DNA of 29,531 nt from NCBI GenBank assembly GCA_003697105.1, contig RFFQ01000083.1, forward strand, positions 1-29,531. Direction: 5' to 3'. This document shows, one piece after another, positions 8,255 through 16,178 of the stretch. A program made the position numbers and the translations under genes. The DNA comes from Gemmatimonadota bacterium (GTDB taxonomy: Bacteria > 4572-55 > J002). Under the pieces are notes generated by a model. It saw only the letters and a program-made list of their open reading frames with translations. It was not told where the DNA came from and searched no databases. Position 1 is the stretch's first letter. Each line of letters opens with the position of its first letter.

Positions 8255-9243
8255 ACATCTTGTACCTCACTCATAGACCCGGTTTCGGGACAGGTTCCGG
8301 GGTTTATGCCCGGCAAGTCATCAACGCCATGGTCAAACGGCATCATGTGCGGCTCTACACCTCCCCGGCAGATTTGGATTCCCCCTGGGATGTGGTGCAT
8401 GTCTTAGACCTGAAACACTTTGATCCCCGGGTACGTGCGCGGATTACCTGCCCCTTGCTAATCGATGTTCATGATTATTATTGGACCCAATTTTACCCTT
8501 TTTTCACGCCAGACCTGCCCGTGCGTTGGCTGTTGCAACGATACCGGCAACCCCGATATGCACGAATTTTACAGCAAGCCGATGGGGTTATTGTGCATAG
8601 CCGCTATGTGGCAAAAGCTATCGGCTACCCGGCGGCACATCAGGTGCGTTTAGGGGTTGATCCGGCAGTATTGGATGCCCCGCTAAAACAGCGTCTCGCG
8701 GACACTCCCCCTTGGATCATCTCCGTGGGGCGGGATTATTTTCGTAAAGGGTTTATCCCCCTATGGCAAGCATTCCGAGAGGTCAAAAAAGCGATACCGG
8801 CAGCACGTTTGACAATTATCGGGCGTGAATTTTTCCATACCCGGTTCGTGGCAAAGATGCTCGCTGCCATGACCCCGCAAATGGAGATCATTAACGGGCT
8901 TTTGCCGGCAGAGGTAATACCGTGGTACCATCGAGCAAGCTTGTTCGTCCTGCCATCCCACATCGAAGCATTTGGCATGACGATTTTAGAAGCCATGTCT
9001 GCCGGTGTGCCGGTGGTTGCTACCCGTGTCGGTGGCATCCCTGAGATTATTGAGTCCGGTAAAAATGGCTGGTTGGTGCCGCCCAACAATCCAGAGGCGC
9101 TCTCTCGGCAAATTATTACCCTTTTACAGCAAGTGAACCTCGTGGAGCCGGTCATCCACGCTGCCCGGCAGACGGTGCGGCAACAGTTCACCCTAGATCA
9201 CACCATCACCGACCTAGAAAAGGTATATAAGGCTTATACATGA
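8251..9243 (+). CDS. GT4-family glycosyltransferase
   Basis: A 330-residue GT-B fold glycosyltransferase of family 4. The N-terminal domain begins MNILYLTHRPGFGTGSGVY, with the glycine-rich acceptor loop. The C-terminal nucleotide-sugar domain has SVGRDYFRKG, then the E-x7-E motif E239-AFGMTIL-E247, followed by AGVPVVATRVGGIPEII. No membrane helix is present, so it is cytosolic or peripherally membrane-bound. Start and stop overlap the neighbours by 4 bases each (ATGA), a tight coupling to the transglutaminase gene before and tsaE after. Sugar donor and acceptor cannot be read from sequence; an envelope glycan or glycolipid is a reasonable guess from context. Confidence 0.9.
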   Translation: MNILYLTHRPGFGTGSGVYARQVINAMVKRHHVRLYTSPADLDSPWDVVHVLDLKHFDPRVRARITCPLLIDVHDYYWTQFYPFFTPDLPVRWLLQRYRQPRYARILQQADGVIVHSRYVAKAIGYPAAHQVRLGVDPAVLDAPLKQRLADTPPWIISVGRDYFRKGFIPLWQAFREVKKAIPAARLTIIGREFFHTRFVAKMLAAMTPQMEIINGLLPAEVIPWYHRASLFVLPSHIEAFGMTILEAMSAGVPVVATRVGGIPEIIESGKNGWLVPPNNPEALSRQIITLLQQVNLVEPVIHAARQTVRQQFTLDHTITDLEKVYKAYT

Positions 9244-9653
9244 TGAATCGACGCAAAATTACCCTGAACCAGCAACCCCCGGTGATCACCCACAGTCCGG
9301 CAGAAACCCACCAGTGGGGACGCCAATTTGCCAAATCGTTAGTTCCGGGGACGGTTGTTGCCCTGTACGGCGAATTGGGAGCGGGAAAAACGCACCTCAC
9401 CCAAGGTATTTGTGCGGCGTTTAACGTGACCGAACCCGTTACCAGCCCCACATTTACGCTTATCAACGAGTATCAGGGCGATCTACCCATCTATCATTTT
9501 GATTGCTACCGGATTCACTCCACGTGGGAATTAATTGATATGGGAGCAGAAGAGTACTTCGAGGGGGAAGGTATTTGTTTGGTGGAGTGGGCGGAACGTG
9601 TCGCGGATATTCTGCCACCCGACACCCAGCACATCCGTTTGGAATATATTTGA
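9240..9653 (+). CDS. tsaE: tRNA t6A biosynthesis ATPase TsaE
   Basis: A 137-residue P-loop protein matching TsaE (YjeE), the ATPase that works with TsaB and TsaD to make N6-threonylcarbamoyl-adenosine at position 37 of ANN-decoding tRNAs. Walker A is GELGAGKT (44-51), followed by VTSPTFTLINEY, FDCYR and LVEWAERV, all typical. Two ATGs lie in tandem at 9240 and 9243; the first overlaps the glycosyltransferase stop in ATGA. It is the last gene of the operon and faces pyrC tail to tail across 48 bases. tsaB and tsaD are not in the window. Confidence 0.95.
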   Translation: MMNRRKITLNQQPPVITHSPAETHQWGRQFAKSLVPGTVVALYGELGAGKTHLTQGICAAFNVTEPVTSPTFTLINEYQGDLPIYHFDCYRIHSTWELIDMGAEEYFEGEGICLVEWAERVADILPPDTQHIRLEYI

Positions 9654-9701
9654 ATTGATTAGCGAGTCAAACCAGCACCGGTCAACGTGCCGGATGATTG
9701 G

Positions 9702-10994
9702 CTACCGGTAATCAATTTCGCGCCCATGGCCGGCAAAAAATTGCCCTTTATGATACGCCACCTGCCCGTTAACCACGGTCAACCAGTTTTTCCCGATTAC
9801 CTCCCGCCCAGCAAATGGCGAATATTTGGCTTTGGTTTCAAACTGGTCTGGATCAATCGTCCAGCGGTAATCGAAGTCAACGGCGATAATATCCGCATAG
9901 TTGCCAACTTTAATTTCACCCCGATTCGCAATGCCCAGCGCCCGGGCGACATTACCGGATGTCATGCGGGCAAGTTGGGTCAGGTCAAGTGTTCCCCGGT
10001 GGACTTCAGTGAGCAGGAGGGGTAACAACGTTTCCAACCCGGGAAAACCGGAAGGTGCTTGAGCATATTCACGGGATTTTTCATCAAGTCCGTGGGGGGC
10101 ATGGTCCGTACCGAACGTATCGGCGACACCCTGTTGCAGGGCACGAAGCGTCGCCTGTTGGTCGCTCCGGTCCCGAATAGGCGGGTTGACTTTACCCCAG
10201 TTCCCTACCTGTGCCAAAATCGATGTATCCAGCAAGAGATGGTGCGGTGTGATCTCGCACGTAACCCGAACGCCGCGATCCTTGGCAGCTTGAATCATCT
10301 CAAACTCCTCCGCCACGGATGTATGGACAATATAAAGCCGATTTTTCATCTCCTCTGCCAACTTTAGGATAATACGCGTCGCCTCCACCGCACATTTGGG
10401 ATGGCGGATATGGTTGTGATTCAGAATTGACGGCTCAAACTGGGCTTCATGCGCTTCCACACACGCTTGGACTTCACTATGCACCAACACCGGCTTATCG
10501 AGTTGGTGGGCAAGGTGGAAAATAGCGCGCAGGGCATCGGGGTCCTGCACACAAAAGTCAGAACTGGATTCTGCCATAAACACCTTGATTCCGGCAATAT
10601 TATGGGCAGTTTCGATGTCACTCAAGTTGGTCTCAGTCGCCCCAAAATGGAGTCCCCAATTGACCCGCGATTTCTGCGCTGCTTCCCGTTTGGCGGCAAG
10701 CCCTGCCGCATCAACGGTACGGGGTTGGGTATTGGGCATATCCAAAAGGGTCGTCACGCCGCCAGAGACCGCCGCACGCGAGGCAGTGAGCCAATCCTCC
10801 TTATAACTCAAGCCCATATCCCGCACATGCACATGGGGGTCGATCAGCCCGGGTAGGACTACCCGGTGGGCAACATCGATCACTTCCGTTGCAGAGGGCT
10901 GGTCAGTCCCGATGTAAGCAATCCGGTCTGCCTCAATCAATATATGAACTGGCTCTTGTCCCATTAATTTACAATTTTTCAATAGAATAGACAT
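9702..10994 (-). CDS. pyrC: Dihydroorotase
   Basis: A 430-residue amidohydrolase that cyclises carbamoyl-aspartate to dihydroorotate in de novo pyrimidine synthesis. Metal-binding H54-V-H56 sits in DPHVHVRD, followed by MPNTQP, a candidate bridging lysine in GIKVFMAES, metal-site histidines in LVHSE and IVHTS, and catalytic TDHAPH. A C-terminal beta-sandwich segment contains NYADIIAVD. The set points to dihydroorotase rather than allantoinase or hydantoinase, though no assay-level distinction is possible here. Start: ATG 10994 follows GAGGTG; a longer in-frame ATG at 11027 overlaps the kinase stop as TGATG, but the added residues look non-homologous. Likely co-transcribed with the kinase gene upstream. 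Confidence 0.92.
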   Translation of the reverse strand: MSILLKNCKLMGQEPVHILIEADRIAYIGTDQPSATEVIDVAHRVVLPGLIDPHVHVRDMGLSYKEDWLTASRAAVSGGVTTLLDMPNTQPRTVDAAGLAAKREAAQKSRVNWGLHFGATETNLSDIETAHNIAGIKVFMAESSSDFCVQDPDALRAIFHLAHQLDKPVLVHSEVQACVEAHEAQFEPSILNHNHIRHPKCAVEATRIILKLAEEMKNRLYIVHTSVAEEFEMIQAAKDRGVRVTCEITPHHLLLDTSILAQVGNWGKVNPPIRDRSDQQATLRALQQGVADTFGTDHAPHGLDEKSREYAQAPSGFPGLETLLPLLLTEVHRGTLDLTQLARMTSGNVARALGIANRGEIKVGNYADIIAVDFDYRWTIDPDQFETKAKYSPFAGREVIGKNWLTVVNGQVAYHKGQFFAGHGREIDYR

Positions 10995-11026
10995 ACAAAA
11001 CACCTCTTTTTCATGACGGGATTCCA

Positions 11027-11650
11027 TCAGATGTCAATGATATGGGCGATGGCGTCCACCACGTCCTCCACCGAAAATTCTTGCGTACCGTCCAAAATCA
11101 CGGCATTCGGATGCTCCAATAACCAGTTGTCGTGCAAAGATTCCAAGTGAAGCAGATAATCTAGCGGTATTTCGCTTTCCTCGCCCCGGGCGCGCTGGTG
11201 AATGCGCTCCAGACAGAGCTCCGCCGGAGTCCGTAAATACAAGATACAATCCGGCTCGACGCAATAATTAGAGGCTAAAAACTCCCACAGTCCCACATAC
11301 ACTTCCCATTCCGCATCTGTCATAAAACCGGATTGGTGCAGGTTTTGGGCAAACACATAGCGGTCGGTAAAAATGGAGCGTTCCAACAGCACCAACCGGT
11401 GGTCTGTCATCTCCAGAATTTCTTTCCATGTTTTGGCACGGGTGGTAAATGCCATGATCTGGAACGTAAATGACCAGCGGGTCATGTCATGATAAAAATC
11501 ATTGAGTAAATTAGAAGCAAAACCGGTCTTCCACTTCTCAACCGGCTCTTCAATGAAGCCAAATTTACCGGACTCCCGTAAGCGATGCCCCACCGTGGTT
11601 TTTCCGGCACCAATGTTTCCTTCAATCAGTATCATTTTTCGATTCTCCAC
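11027..11650 (-). CDS. Deoxynucleoside kinase (dCK/dGK/TK2-type)
   Basis: A 207-residue cytosolic nucleoside kinase that phosphorylates a deoxyribonucleoside for salvage. P-loop GNIGAGKT (11-18), EEPVEKW (34-40) for substrate contact, QIMAFTTRAKTW, catalytic E90-R91-S92 in LERSIFTDRYVF, and an arginine lid RARGEES (153-159) followed by IPLDYLLHLESLHDNWL. The ERS motif and lid look more like animal TK2/dNK/dCK enzymes than the DRS form I associate with Gram-positive bacterial dGK/dAK. Start is GTG at 11650 with GAGGAG 9 bases upstream; the ATG at codon 6 would be too far from it. The base preference cannot be read from sequence. Its stop abuts the pyrC region, linking salvage to de novo pyrimidine synthesis. 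Confidence 0.88.
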   Translation of the reverse strand: MENRKMILIEGNIGAGKTTVGHRLRESGKFGFIEEPVEKWKTGFASNLLNDFYHDMTRWSFTFQIMAFTTRAKTWKEILEMTDHRLVLLERSIFTDRYVFAQNLHQSGFMTDAEWEVYVGLWEFLASNYCVEPDCILYLRTPAELCLERIHQRARGEESEIPLDYLLHLESLHDNWLLEHPNAVILDGTQEFSVEDVVDAIAHIIDI

Positions 11651-11691
11651 AACAAATATCTCCTCAACGATGTAACGGTGAATTCACCATC

Positions 11692-11720
11692 AAAAAAAGG
11701 GCAGCTGGAACTGCCCCTTT
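11692..11720 (-). terminator. Rho-independent terminator after ilvE
   Basis: On the minus strand an AAAGGGGCAG arm and a CTGCCC arm enclose a 6-base loop and run into seven Ts. It lies 26 bases after the aminotransferase stop and separates that gene from the kinase-pyrC pair. Confidence 0.8.
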
Positions 11721-11745
11721 GTACATGTTACCCTCATGGCTGAGA

Positions 11746-12687
11746 TTATTCAACGATAGTCAACCAGCCGTGACGGTCTTCGGTTTCCATATTGATAATT
11801 TTGAAAAATTCAGTCTTCAGAGCCATCGCCACTTCTCCCGGTTTACCCGTGCCGATTTGAATTTTATCAATCTTGACAATGGGGGTGACTTCTGCCGCAC
11901 TACCGGTAAAAAAGACTTCATCCGCCATATACAGCTCTTCGCGGGCAATTTGACGTTCGATAATCTCAAGACCGAGGTCACGTGCCAACGTCAGGATGGA
12001 ATCGCGGGTGATACCCATCAGAATAGACGCAGAAACCGGCGGTGTAATCAGCTTGCCATTGCGCACGATAAAAATATTCTCACCGCTACCTTCACATACA
12101 TAGCCGTAGGTATCCAGCGCAATGCCTTCTACCACGCCATTCAACACCGCTTCCATCTTGATCAGTTGGGAATTCATGTAGTTGGCGCCGGATTTCACTT
12201 GTGCTGGGAAGGTGTTCGGCGCCATACGGGTCCACGTTGAAACTTGAACTTCCACGCCATCCGCCGCGCCTTCCAGATAATCTCCCATTTCGCAAGCGGC
12301 AATAACCATGTGCATCGGGCTACCAAACGGAAGAACGCCTAGCGTACCAAATCCACGAAACACAATCGGGCGTAAATAGCAGGACTGAAAGCCATTGACC
12401 CGTACCACCTCTAAAATGCCGTTTGCCATATCCTCTTTCGTGAATTTTAGCCCGTTTTCACCTTGGTCCATCCGATAAACTTTAACACCGTTAAACAACC
12501 GCTCTACATGATCCGCCAACCGGAAAACCCCCGGACCCTTCGGTGTCGCATAACACCGCCCGCCTTCAAAAATACTGGAGCCGTAATGAACCACGTGCGA
12601 TAAAACATGGATTTTAGCTTCGTCAAAATCAACAATTTTACCATCAAACCATATCTTTTCATGTCCCTTAAACTGAATACTCATCAT
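11746..12687 (-). CDS. ilvE: Branched-chain amino acid aminotransferase
   Basis: A 313-residue PLP fold-type IV aminotransferase that catalyses the last step of valine, leucine and isoleucine synthesis with glutamate as amino donor. Landmarks: HVLSHVVHYGSSIFEG near residues 27-42, R-rich LRPIVFRGFG, the PLP lysine K165 in QVKSGANYMNS, and CEGSGENIFIV, which is typical of IlvE rather than D-amino acid transaminase. Length matches the family. Tandem ATGs at 12687 and 12684 follow GAGGAGG; the second is better spaced. The frame is open to 12789, but the extra residues are low-complexity and precede the ribosome site. It has its own predicted promoter and a strong terminator, so it is probably monocistronic. 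Confidence 0.94.
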   Translation of the reverse strand: MMSIQFKGHEKIWFDGKIVDFDEAKIHVLSHVVHYGSSIFEGGRCYATPKGPGVFRLADHVERLFNGVKVYRMDQGENGLKFTKEDMANGILEVVRVNGFQSCYLRPIVFRGFGTLGVLPFGSPMHMVIAACEMGDYLEGAADGVEVQVSTWTRMAPNTFPAQVKSGANYMNSQLIKMEAVLNGVVEGIALDTYGYVCEGSGENIFIVRNGKLITPPVSASILMGITRDSILTLARDLGLEIIERQIAREELYMADEVFFTGSAAEVTPIVKIDKIQIGTGKPGEVAMALKTEFFKIINMETEDRHGWLTIVE

Positions 12688-12768
12688 TAACCTCCTCTGA
12701 AAAATAATTAAGTAGTAATAAAAAAAACAAAATAATTTATGAGTAAACCACCTCTCGCGCCGCAGGTG

Positions 12769-12797
12769 AATATCATTTTTTTTCATCAAAAAGTCAA
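12769..12797 (-). promoter_or_regulatory. Predicted promoter for ilvE
   Basis: Minus-strand TTGACT (plus 12792-12797) and GATATT (12769-12774) with a 17-base spacer, about 80 bases upstream of the ilvE start. The -10 box is only a partial match. Confidence 0.35.
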
Positions 12798-12953
12798 GAT
12801 AAATCGACTAAAAGGTATAAAATTGGCAGACCATACGGTTTTTCAAAACAGACTCAACAGGTCTCACCAAGGATACGTTGAAATTTTTTTGTTGGTCATA
12901 CCTAATGTGAAAAGGTTTTGATGGTTTTGTGAGATTTACCCCTATTTTGGGGG

Positions 12954-12983
12954 TTGACAAACTTGGAAGATTACCCTTATGAT
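12954..12983 (+). promoter_or_regulatory. Predicted sigma70 promoter for the CxxCH exported protein
   Basis: A perfect TTGACA at 12954-12959 and TATGAT at 12978-12983 are spaced by 18 bases, giving a leader of roughly 55 bases before ATG 13047. Confidence 0.7.
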
Positions 12984-13046
12984 TGCGCATATCTTACAAG
13001 TTGTAAATTCGATCTTTTTAAGACCTTTTTGCTGAGGAGTTCACGA

Positions 13047-13583
13047 ATGAAAAAATTTATAGTTTATGGATTGGTTGCATTGTTGATCCCCACCTTGAGT
13101 TTTGCCAAATCCAAGCAAGCCCCCTCTGAAAAAACCGGCGCTCCGGGTCAAAAAAGCTGCGTGCAGTGCCACAAAGATAATGACGTGAATAGTGGCAAGG
13201 GGAAAATTGTCATCAATGCGCCGCAAACATTTGAAGCCGGAAAGACCTACCCCATTACCATTGAACTGGTCGATCCACAACAGATGCGGTGGGGCTTCCA
13301 GTTGACAACCTTAGGCGCTGGAACCCTTAGCATCAGCGATAGTACCCACACCCAACTGGCAGAAGGCAAAAACGACGGTTTTCAGTATGTGGGGCACACA
13401 AAAACGGGTACATTTGCGGGTCAGAAGGAGATGGCAAGCTGGACCTTCAACTGGACGGCTCCGGCAGAGACCAAAGAAGTCACCTTTTACGCCGCCGGTA
13501 ACGCCGCGAATAATAATGAGAAAAAAACAGGGGATTTCATCTATATCAGTAAATTCATCAGCAAACTTGCAGAATCCGAATAA
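13047..13583 (+). CDS. Exported choice-of-anchor-V/Reeler-like protein with one CxxCH motif
   Basis: A 178-residue exported protein. Signal peptide MKKFIVYGLVALLIPTLSFA (1-20) is followed by a short linker and a single heme-binding-type motif CVQCH (38-42) in the setting GAPGQKSCVQCH. The rest is beta-rich, with VINAPQTFEAGKTYPIT and MRWGFQLTTLG, resembling the choice-of-anchor-V/Reeler-like domain in which an N-terminal GAPG...C..CH segment is common. A single c-type heme is possible but unproven. Start is ATG 13047 after GAGGAG (7-base spacing); the frame open from 12954 begins inside the promoter. It has its own promoter and terminator. Function unknown; probably periplasmic or cell-surface. 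Confidence 0.8.
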   Translation: MKKFIVYGLVALLIPTLSFAKSKQAPSEKTGAPGQKSCVQCHKDNDVNSGKGKIVINAPQTFEAGKTYPITIELVDPQQMRWGFQLTTLGAGTLSISDSTHTQLAEGKNDGFQYVGHTKTGTFAGQKEMASWTFNWTAPAETKEVTFYAAGNAANNNEKKTGDFIYISKFISKLAESE

Positions 13584-13610
13584 CATCGATTCGCCATCAC
13601 CGTTCTTTTT

Positions 13611-13642
13611 GCTCGAATCCTTACGGTTCGGGCATTTTTATT
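13611..13642 (+). terminator. Rho-independent terminator after the CxxCH protein gene
   Basis: GCTCGAATC and GGTTCGGGC form a 9-base-pair stem (two G-T pairs) around a short loop, followed by ATTTTTATTT. It lies 27 bases past the stop codon. Confidence 0.7.
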
Positions 13643-13675
13643 TGCTCCACCGCGAGGAATCGATGTGAAGAGTAA

Positions 13676-13703
13676 TTGACAATTCCCCCCAAATTCATAT
13701 ATT
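13676..13703 (+). promoter_or_regulatory. Predicted sigma70 promoter for pepF-rnhB-purQ-metH
   Basis: TTGACA at 13676-13681 and TATATT at 13698-13703 with a 16-base spacer, directly after the upstream terminator and about 50 bases before the pepF ATG. Confidence 0.6.
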
Positions 13704-13755
13704 GAAGGGCAAATCTTACCGACTGCACTTATCTTACCTCAATAAGGAGTACGTA

Positions 13756-15558
13756 ATGACTGCATATAATCCGCAATGGGACTTGGAAACCATATTTGCC
13801 GGTGGTAGTACTTCCACCGCATTACAAGCCGCTTGGCAAGAGGTAAACGATGCCTATCAAGCCATACTGGATCAATGGGATCAGTTTCCGGCGGAATTAA
13901 CCCCCGCTACTGAAGACCGGTGGGTCGAGCTGATCCACCAATTAGAGACCCTCACCCGCCAACAGCGCGAAATCAGCGCATTTGTGGGGTGTCTGTTGGC
14001 ACAGAACGTCCGTGATGAAAAAGCCTACCAGTTGCTGGATCAAGTGACCCAGATTAGCACCAAATCCAAGATTATCGGTACCCAGTTGGCGGCACTGTAC
14101 CGGGAGCAAGATCAAGCGAATTGGGAACATTTTCTGGCACACCCGGAAATCCAGCCGATTGCGTTTGCCTTAGAAGAACGGCGTGAAATTGGGCGCTCTA
14201 AAATGGCAACCGATAAAGAAATTTTGGTGGAAGAACTTGCCGCTGATGGTTATACGGCATGGGGCAAGCTCTACAACCGCATCGCCGGTGATTTAGAAGC
14301 CGATTTTGAAGAAAACGGTACGACCCGGCGTCTTTCCATGAGCCAACTGGCATCAAAATTATCCCATCCCCAACGGGAAGTCCGGCAACGGGCATTTGAA
14401 ACGTTTGAAGCTAAGTGGCAATCTGTGGCGCCATTGACGGCAATGACACTCAATTTTTTGGGCGGTTTCCGACACACGATGTACAAACACCGCCATTGGG
14501 ATTCTATCTTACAAGAACCCCTGCAACAAAGCCGCTTGAAGCCAGAGACACTCCACCAGATGTGGTCGGTCATCCAGCAGGAAAGCCCCCGTTTAGGTGC
14601 CTATTTTAAGGCAAAAGCCAAATTGCTGGGGATCGATCAACTGACCTGGTACGATGTGAACGCACCCGTCGGTGCCCCCGATCAACGCTACACCTATGAT
14701 GAAGCCTGCAAGTTCATCATCCAGCAACATCAAAAATTTGATCCCCAACTCGCCGAATTTTCCCAAATGGCGATGGAAAAACGATGGATTGAAGCCGAAG
14801 ACCGTGCCGGCAAACAGGCGGGTGGGTTTTGTACCGGTTTTCCAAAAAGTGAGCAATGGCGCATCTTTATGACCTTCACCGGCACATACGATAATCTAGC
14901 AACATTAGCGCACGAACTGGGCCATGCCTATCACGGCTGGGTAATGCGCGATTTGCCGCTCTATATCCGGCACTATCCCATGACCCTTGCCGAAACCGCA
15001 AGTACGTTTAGCGAAGCCATTGTCGCCGATGGCGCTTACTCCACAGCGACCACCGACGCTGAAAAACTCTTTTTGCTCGATATTAAACTGAGTGACGCCG
15101 TCGCTTTCATGATGAATATTCAAGCCCGATACCTGTTTGAACTCTCATTTTATGAAGCACGAAAAACCGGAGCGCAACCGGTGGACGCCCTAAATCAATT
15201 GATGTTGGACGCCCAGAAAAAAGCCTTCAACGGTTTTTTTGCGGAAGATGGCTACCATCCGCTGTTCTGGGCATCCAAGCTCCATTTTTACATTACGGAA
15301 GCACCGTTTTACAACTTCCCCTACACCTTTGGCTACCTGTTTAGCAACGGGATTTACCAGCGGTCGCTGGATGGCGATCCCAATTTTGCCCAAAAATATG
15401 TCGATTTGCTCCGCGATACCGGACGAATGACCTGCGAAGATGTGGCACAACGCCATTTGGGGGTTGATTTGACCCAACCCGACTTTTGGAAAGATGCTTG
15501 TGACCACGTTCTCAGTGGTGTGGATGAGTTTGTGACCCTTGCAGAAAAATTAGCATAA
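13756..15558 (+). CDS. pepF: M3-family oligoendopeptidase (PepF-type)
   Basis: A 600-residue cytosolic zinc metallopeptidase that cleaves short peptides. The zinc site is H386-E387-L-G-H390 in LAHELGHAYHG, with probable third ligand E413 in LAETASTFSE. The helical N-terminal region (residues ~1-200) and the C-terminal FNFPYTFGYLFSNGIYQ-like segment fit the PepF/M3B clade; the latter reads YNFPYTFGYLFSNGIYQ here. Start is ATG 13756 after AAGGAG (6-base spacing); a TTG at 13702 falls in the promoter -10 box and is rejected. It is followed 6 bases later by rnhB, so the two are probably one transcript. No signal peptide. Confidence 0.93.
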   Translation: MTAYNPQWDLETIFAGGSTSTALQAAWQEVNDAYQAILDQWDQFPAELTPATEDRWVELIHQLETLTRQQREISAFVGCLLAQNVRDEKAYQLLDQVTQISTKSKIIGTQLAALYREQDQANWEHFLAHPEIQPIAFALEERREIGRSKMATDKEILVEELAADGYTAWGKLYNRIAGDLEADFEENGTTRRLSMSQLASKLSHPQREVRQRAFETFEAKWQSVAPLTAMTLNFLGGFRHTMYKHRHWDSILQEPLQQSRLKPETLHQMWSVIQQESPRLGAYFKAKAKLLGIDQLTWYDVNAPVGAPDQRYTYDEACKFIIQQHQKFDPQLAEFSQMAMEKRWIEAEDRAGKQAGGFCTGFPKSEQWRIFMTFTGTYDNLATLAHELGHAYHGWVMRDLPLYIRHYPMTLAETASTFSEAIVADGAYSTATTDAEKLFLLDIKLSDAVAFMMNIQARYLFELSFYEARKTGAQPVDALNQLMLDAQKKAFNGFFAEDGYHPLFWASKLHFYITEAPFYNFPYTFGYLFSNGIYQRSLDGDPNFAQKYVDLLRDTGRMTCEDVAQRHLGVDLTQPDFWKDACDHVLSGVDEFVTLAEKLA

Positions 15559-15564
15559 ATCCAG

Positions 15565-16176
15565 ATGTTACAAGCCGCATTTACCACCCACCGTATCGAA
15601 GCAGGGGTAGATGAGGTCGGGCGAGGGTGTCTGGCGGGACCCGTCGTAGCAGCAGCAGTCATTTTACCCCGCCATTTTCAGAATGAAATGCTGACGGATT
15701 CCAAAAAATTGACCGCCGCCCAACGCGATACCCTCCGCTACGTCATTGAAGCTCAAGCCGTTAGTTACGCCATTGCCGAAGCCAGCCCCGCCGAGATTGA
15801 CCAGATCAACATCCTGAATGCCTCCTTTTTGGCAATGCACCGCGCATTGGAGCAACTACAGCCCCAACCCGAGCTGATTTTAGTGGATGGGAATCGATTT
15901 ACACCCTACGGACACACACCGCACAAGTGCATTGTTAAAGGGGATGGCGTCTTCATGGCAATTGCGGCGGCATCGATCCTCGCCAAAACCTATCGCGACC
16001 ATCTCATGCGCCAGTTGGCAGACCAGTACCCAGAATATGGCTGGCAGACCAATGCTGGTTATCCCACAAAAGCCCACCGGGCGGCAATTCAAAAGTTTGG
16101 GATTACCCCATGGCACCGAAAATCATTCCGGTTACTACCGGAACAAATCCATTTGGACTTTAATGTTGGAGATTGA
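15565..16176 (+). CDS. rnhB: Ribonuclease HII
   Basis: A 203-residue endonuclease that cuts RNA in RNA-DNA hybrids and removes misincorporated ribonucleotides. Catalytic acids are visible: D16 and E17 in GVDEVGRG, D108 in LVDGNRF, and D145 in AKTYRD; the DSKKL motif and NAGYPTKAH are also typical. Length is normal for the HII class. The ATG lies 6 bases after pepF with only a weak ribosome site, suggesting coupling. The stop is 2 bases before the purQ ATG. Confidence 0.96.
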   Translation: MLQAAFTTHRIEAGVDEVGRGCLAGPVVAAAVILPRHFQNEMLTDSKKLTAAQRDTLRYVIEAQAVSYAIAEASPAEIDQINILNASFLAMHRALEQLQPQPELILVDGNRFTPYGHTPHKCIVKGDGVFMAIAAASILAKTYRDHLMRQLADQYPEYGWQTNAGYPTKAHRAAIQKFGITPWHRKSFRLLPEQIHLDFNVGD

Positions 16177-16178
16177 TT

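Larger units (their letters stand above)
12688..13046. other. Divergent intergenic region between ilvE and the CxxCH protein gene
   Basis: About 360 AT-rich bases without a credible gene. It holds a weak leftward promoter (12769-12797) and a strong rightward promoter (12954-12983). The short open frames here lack ribosome sites and recognisable protein character. Confidence 0.6.

Noticed and set aside
9654-9701. Bidirectional terminator between tsaE and pyrC
   Set aside because: Only short imperfect inverted matches (CCGG, GCAC/GTGC) and no T run.
12739-12921. Small open frame between ilvE and the CxxCH gene
   Set aside because: No ribosome site, low-complexity translation, and it crosses the predicted ilvE promoter.
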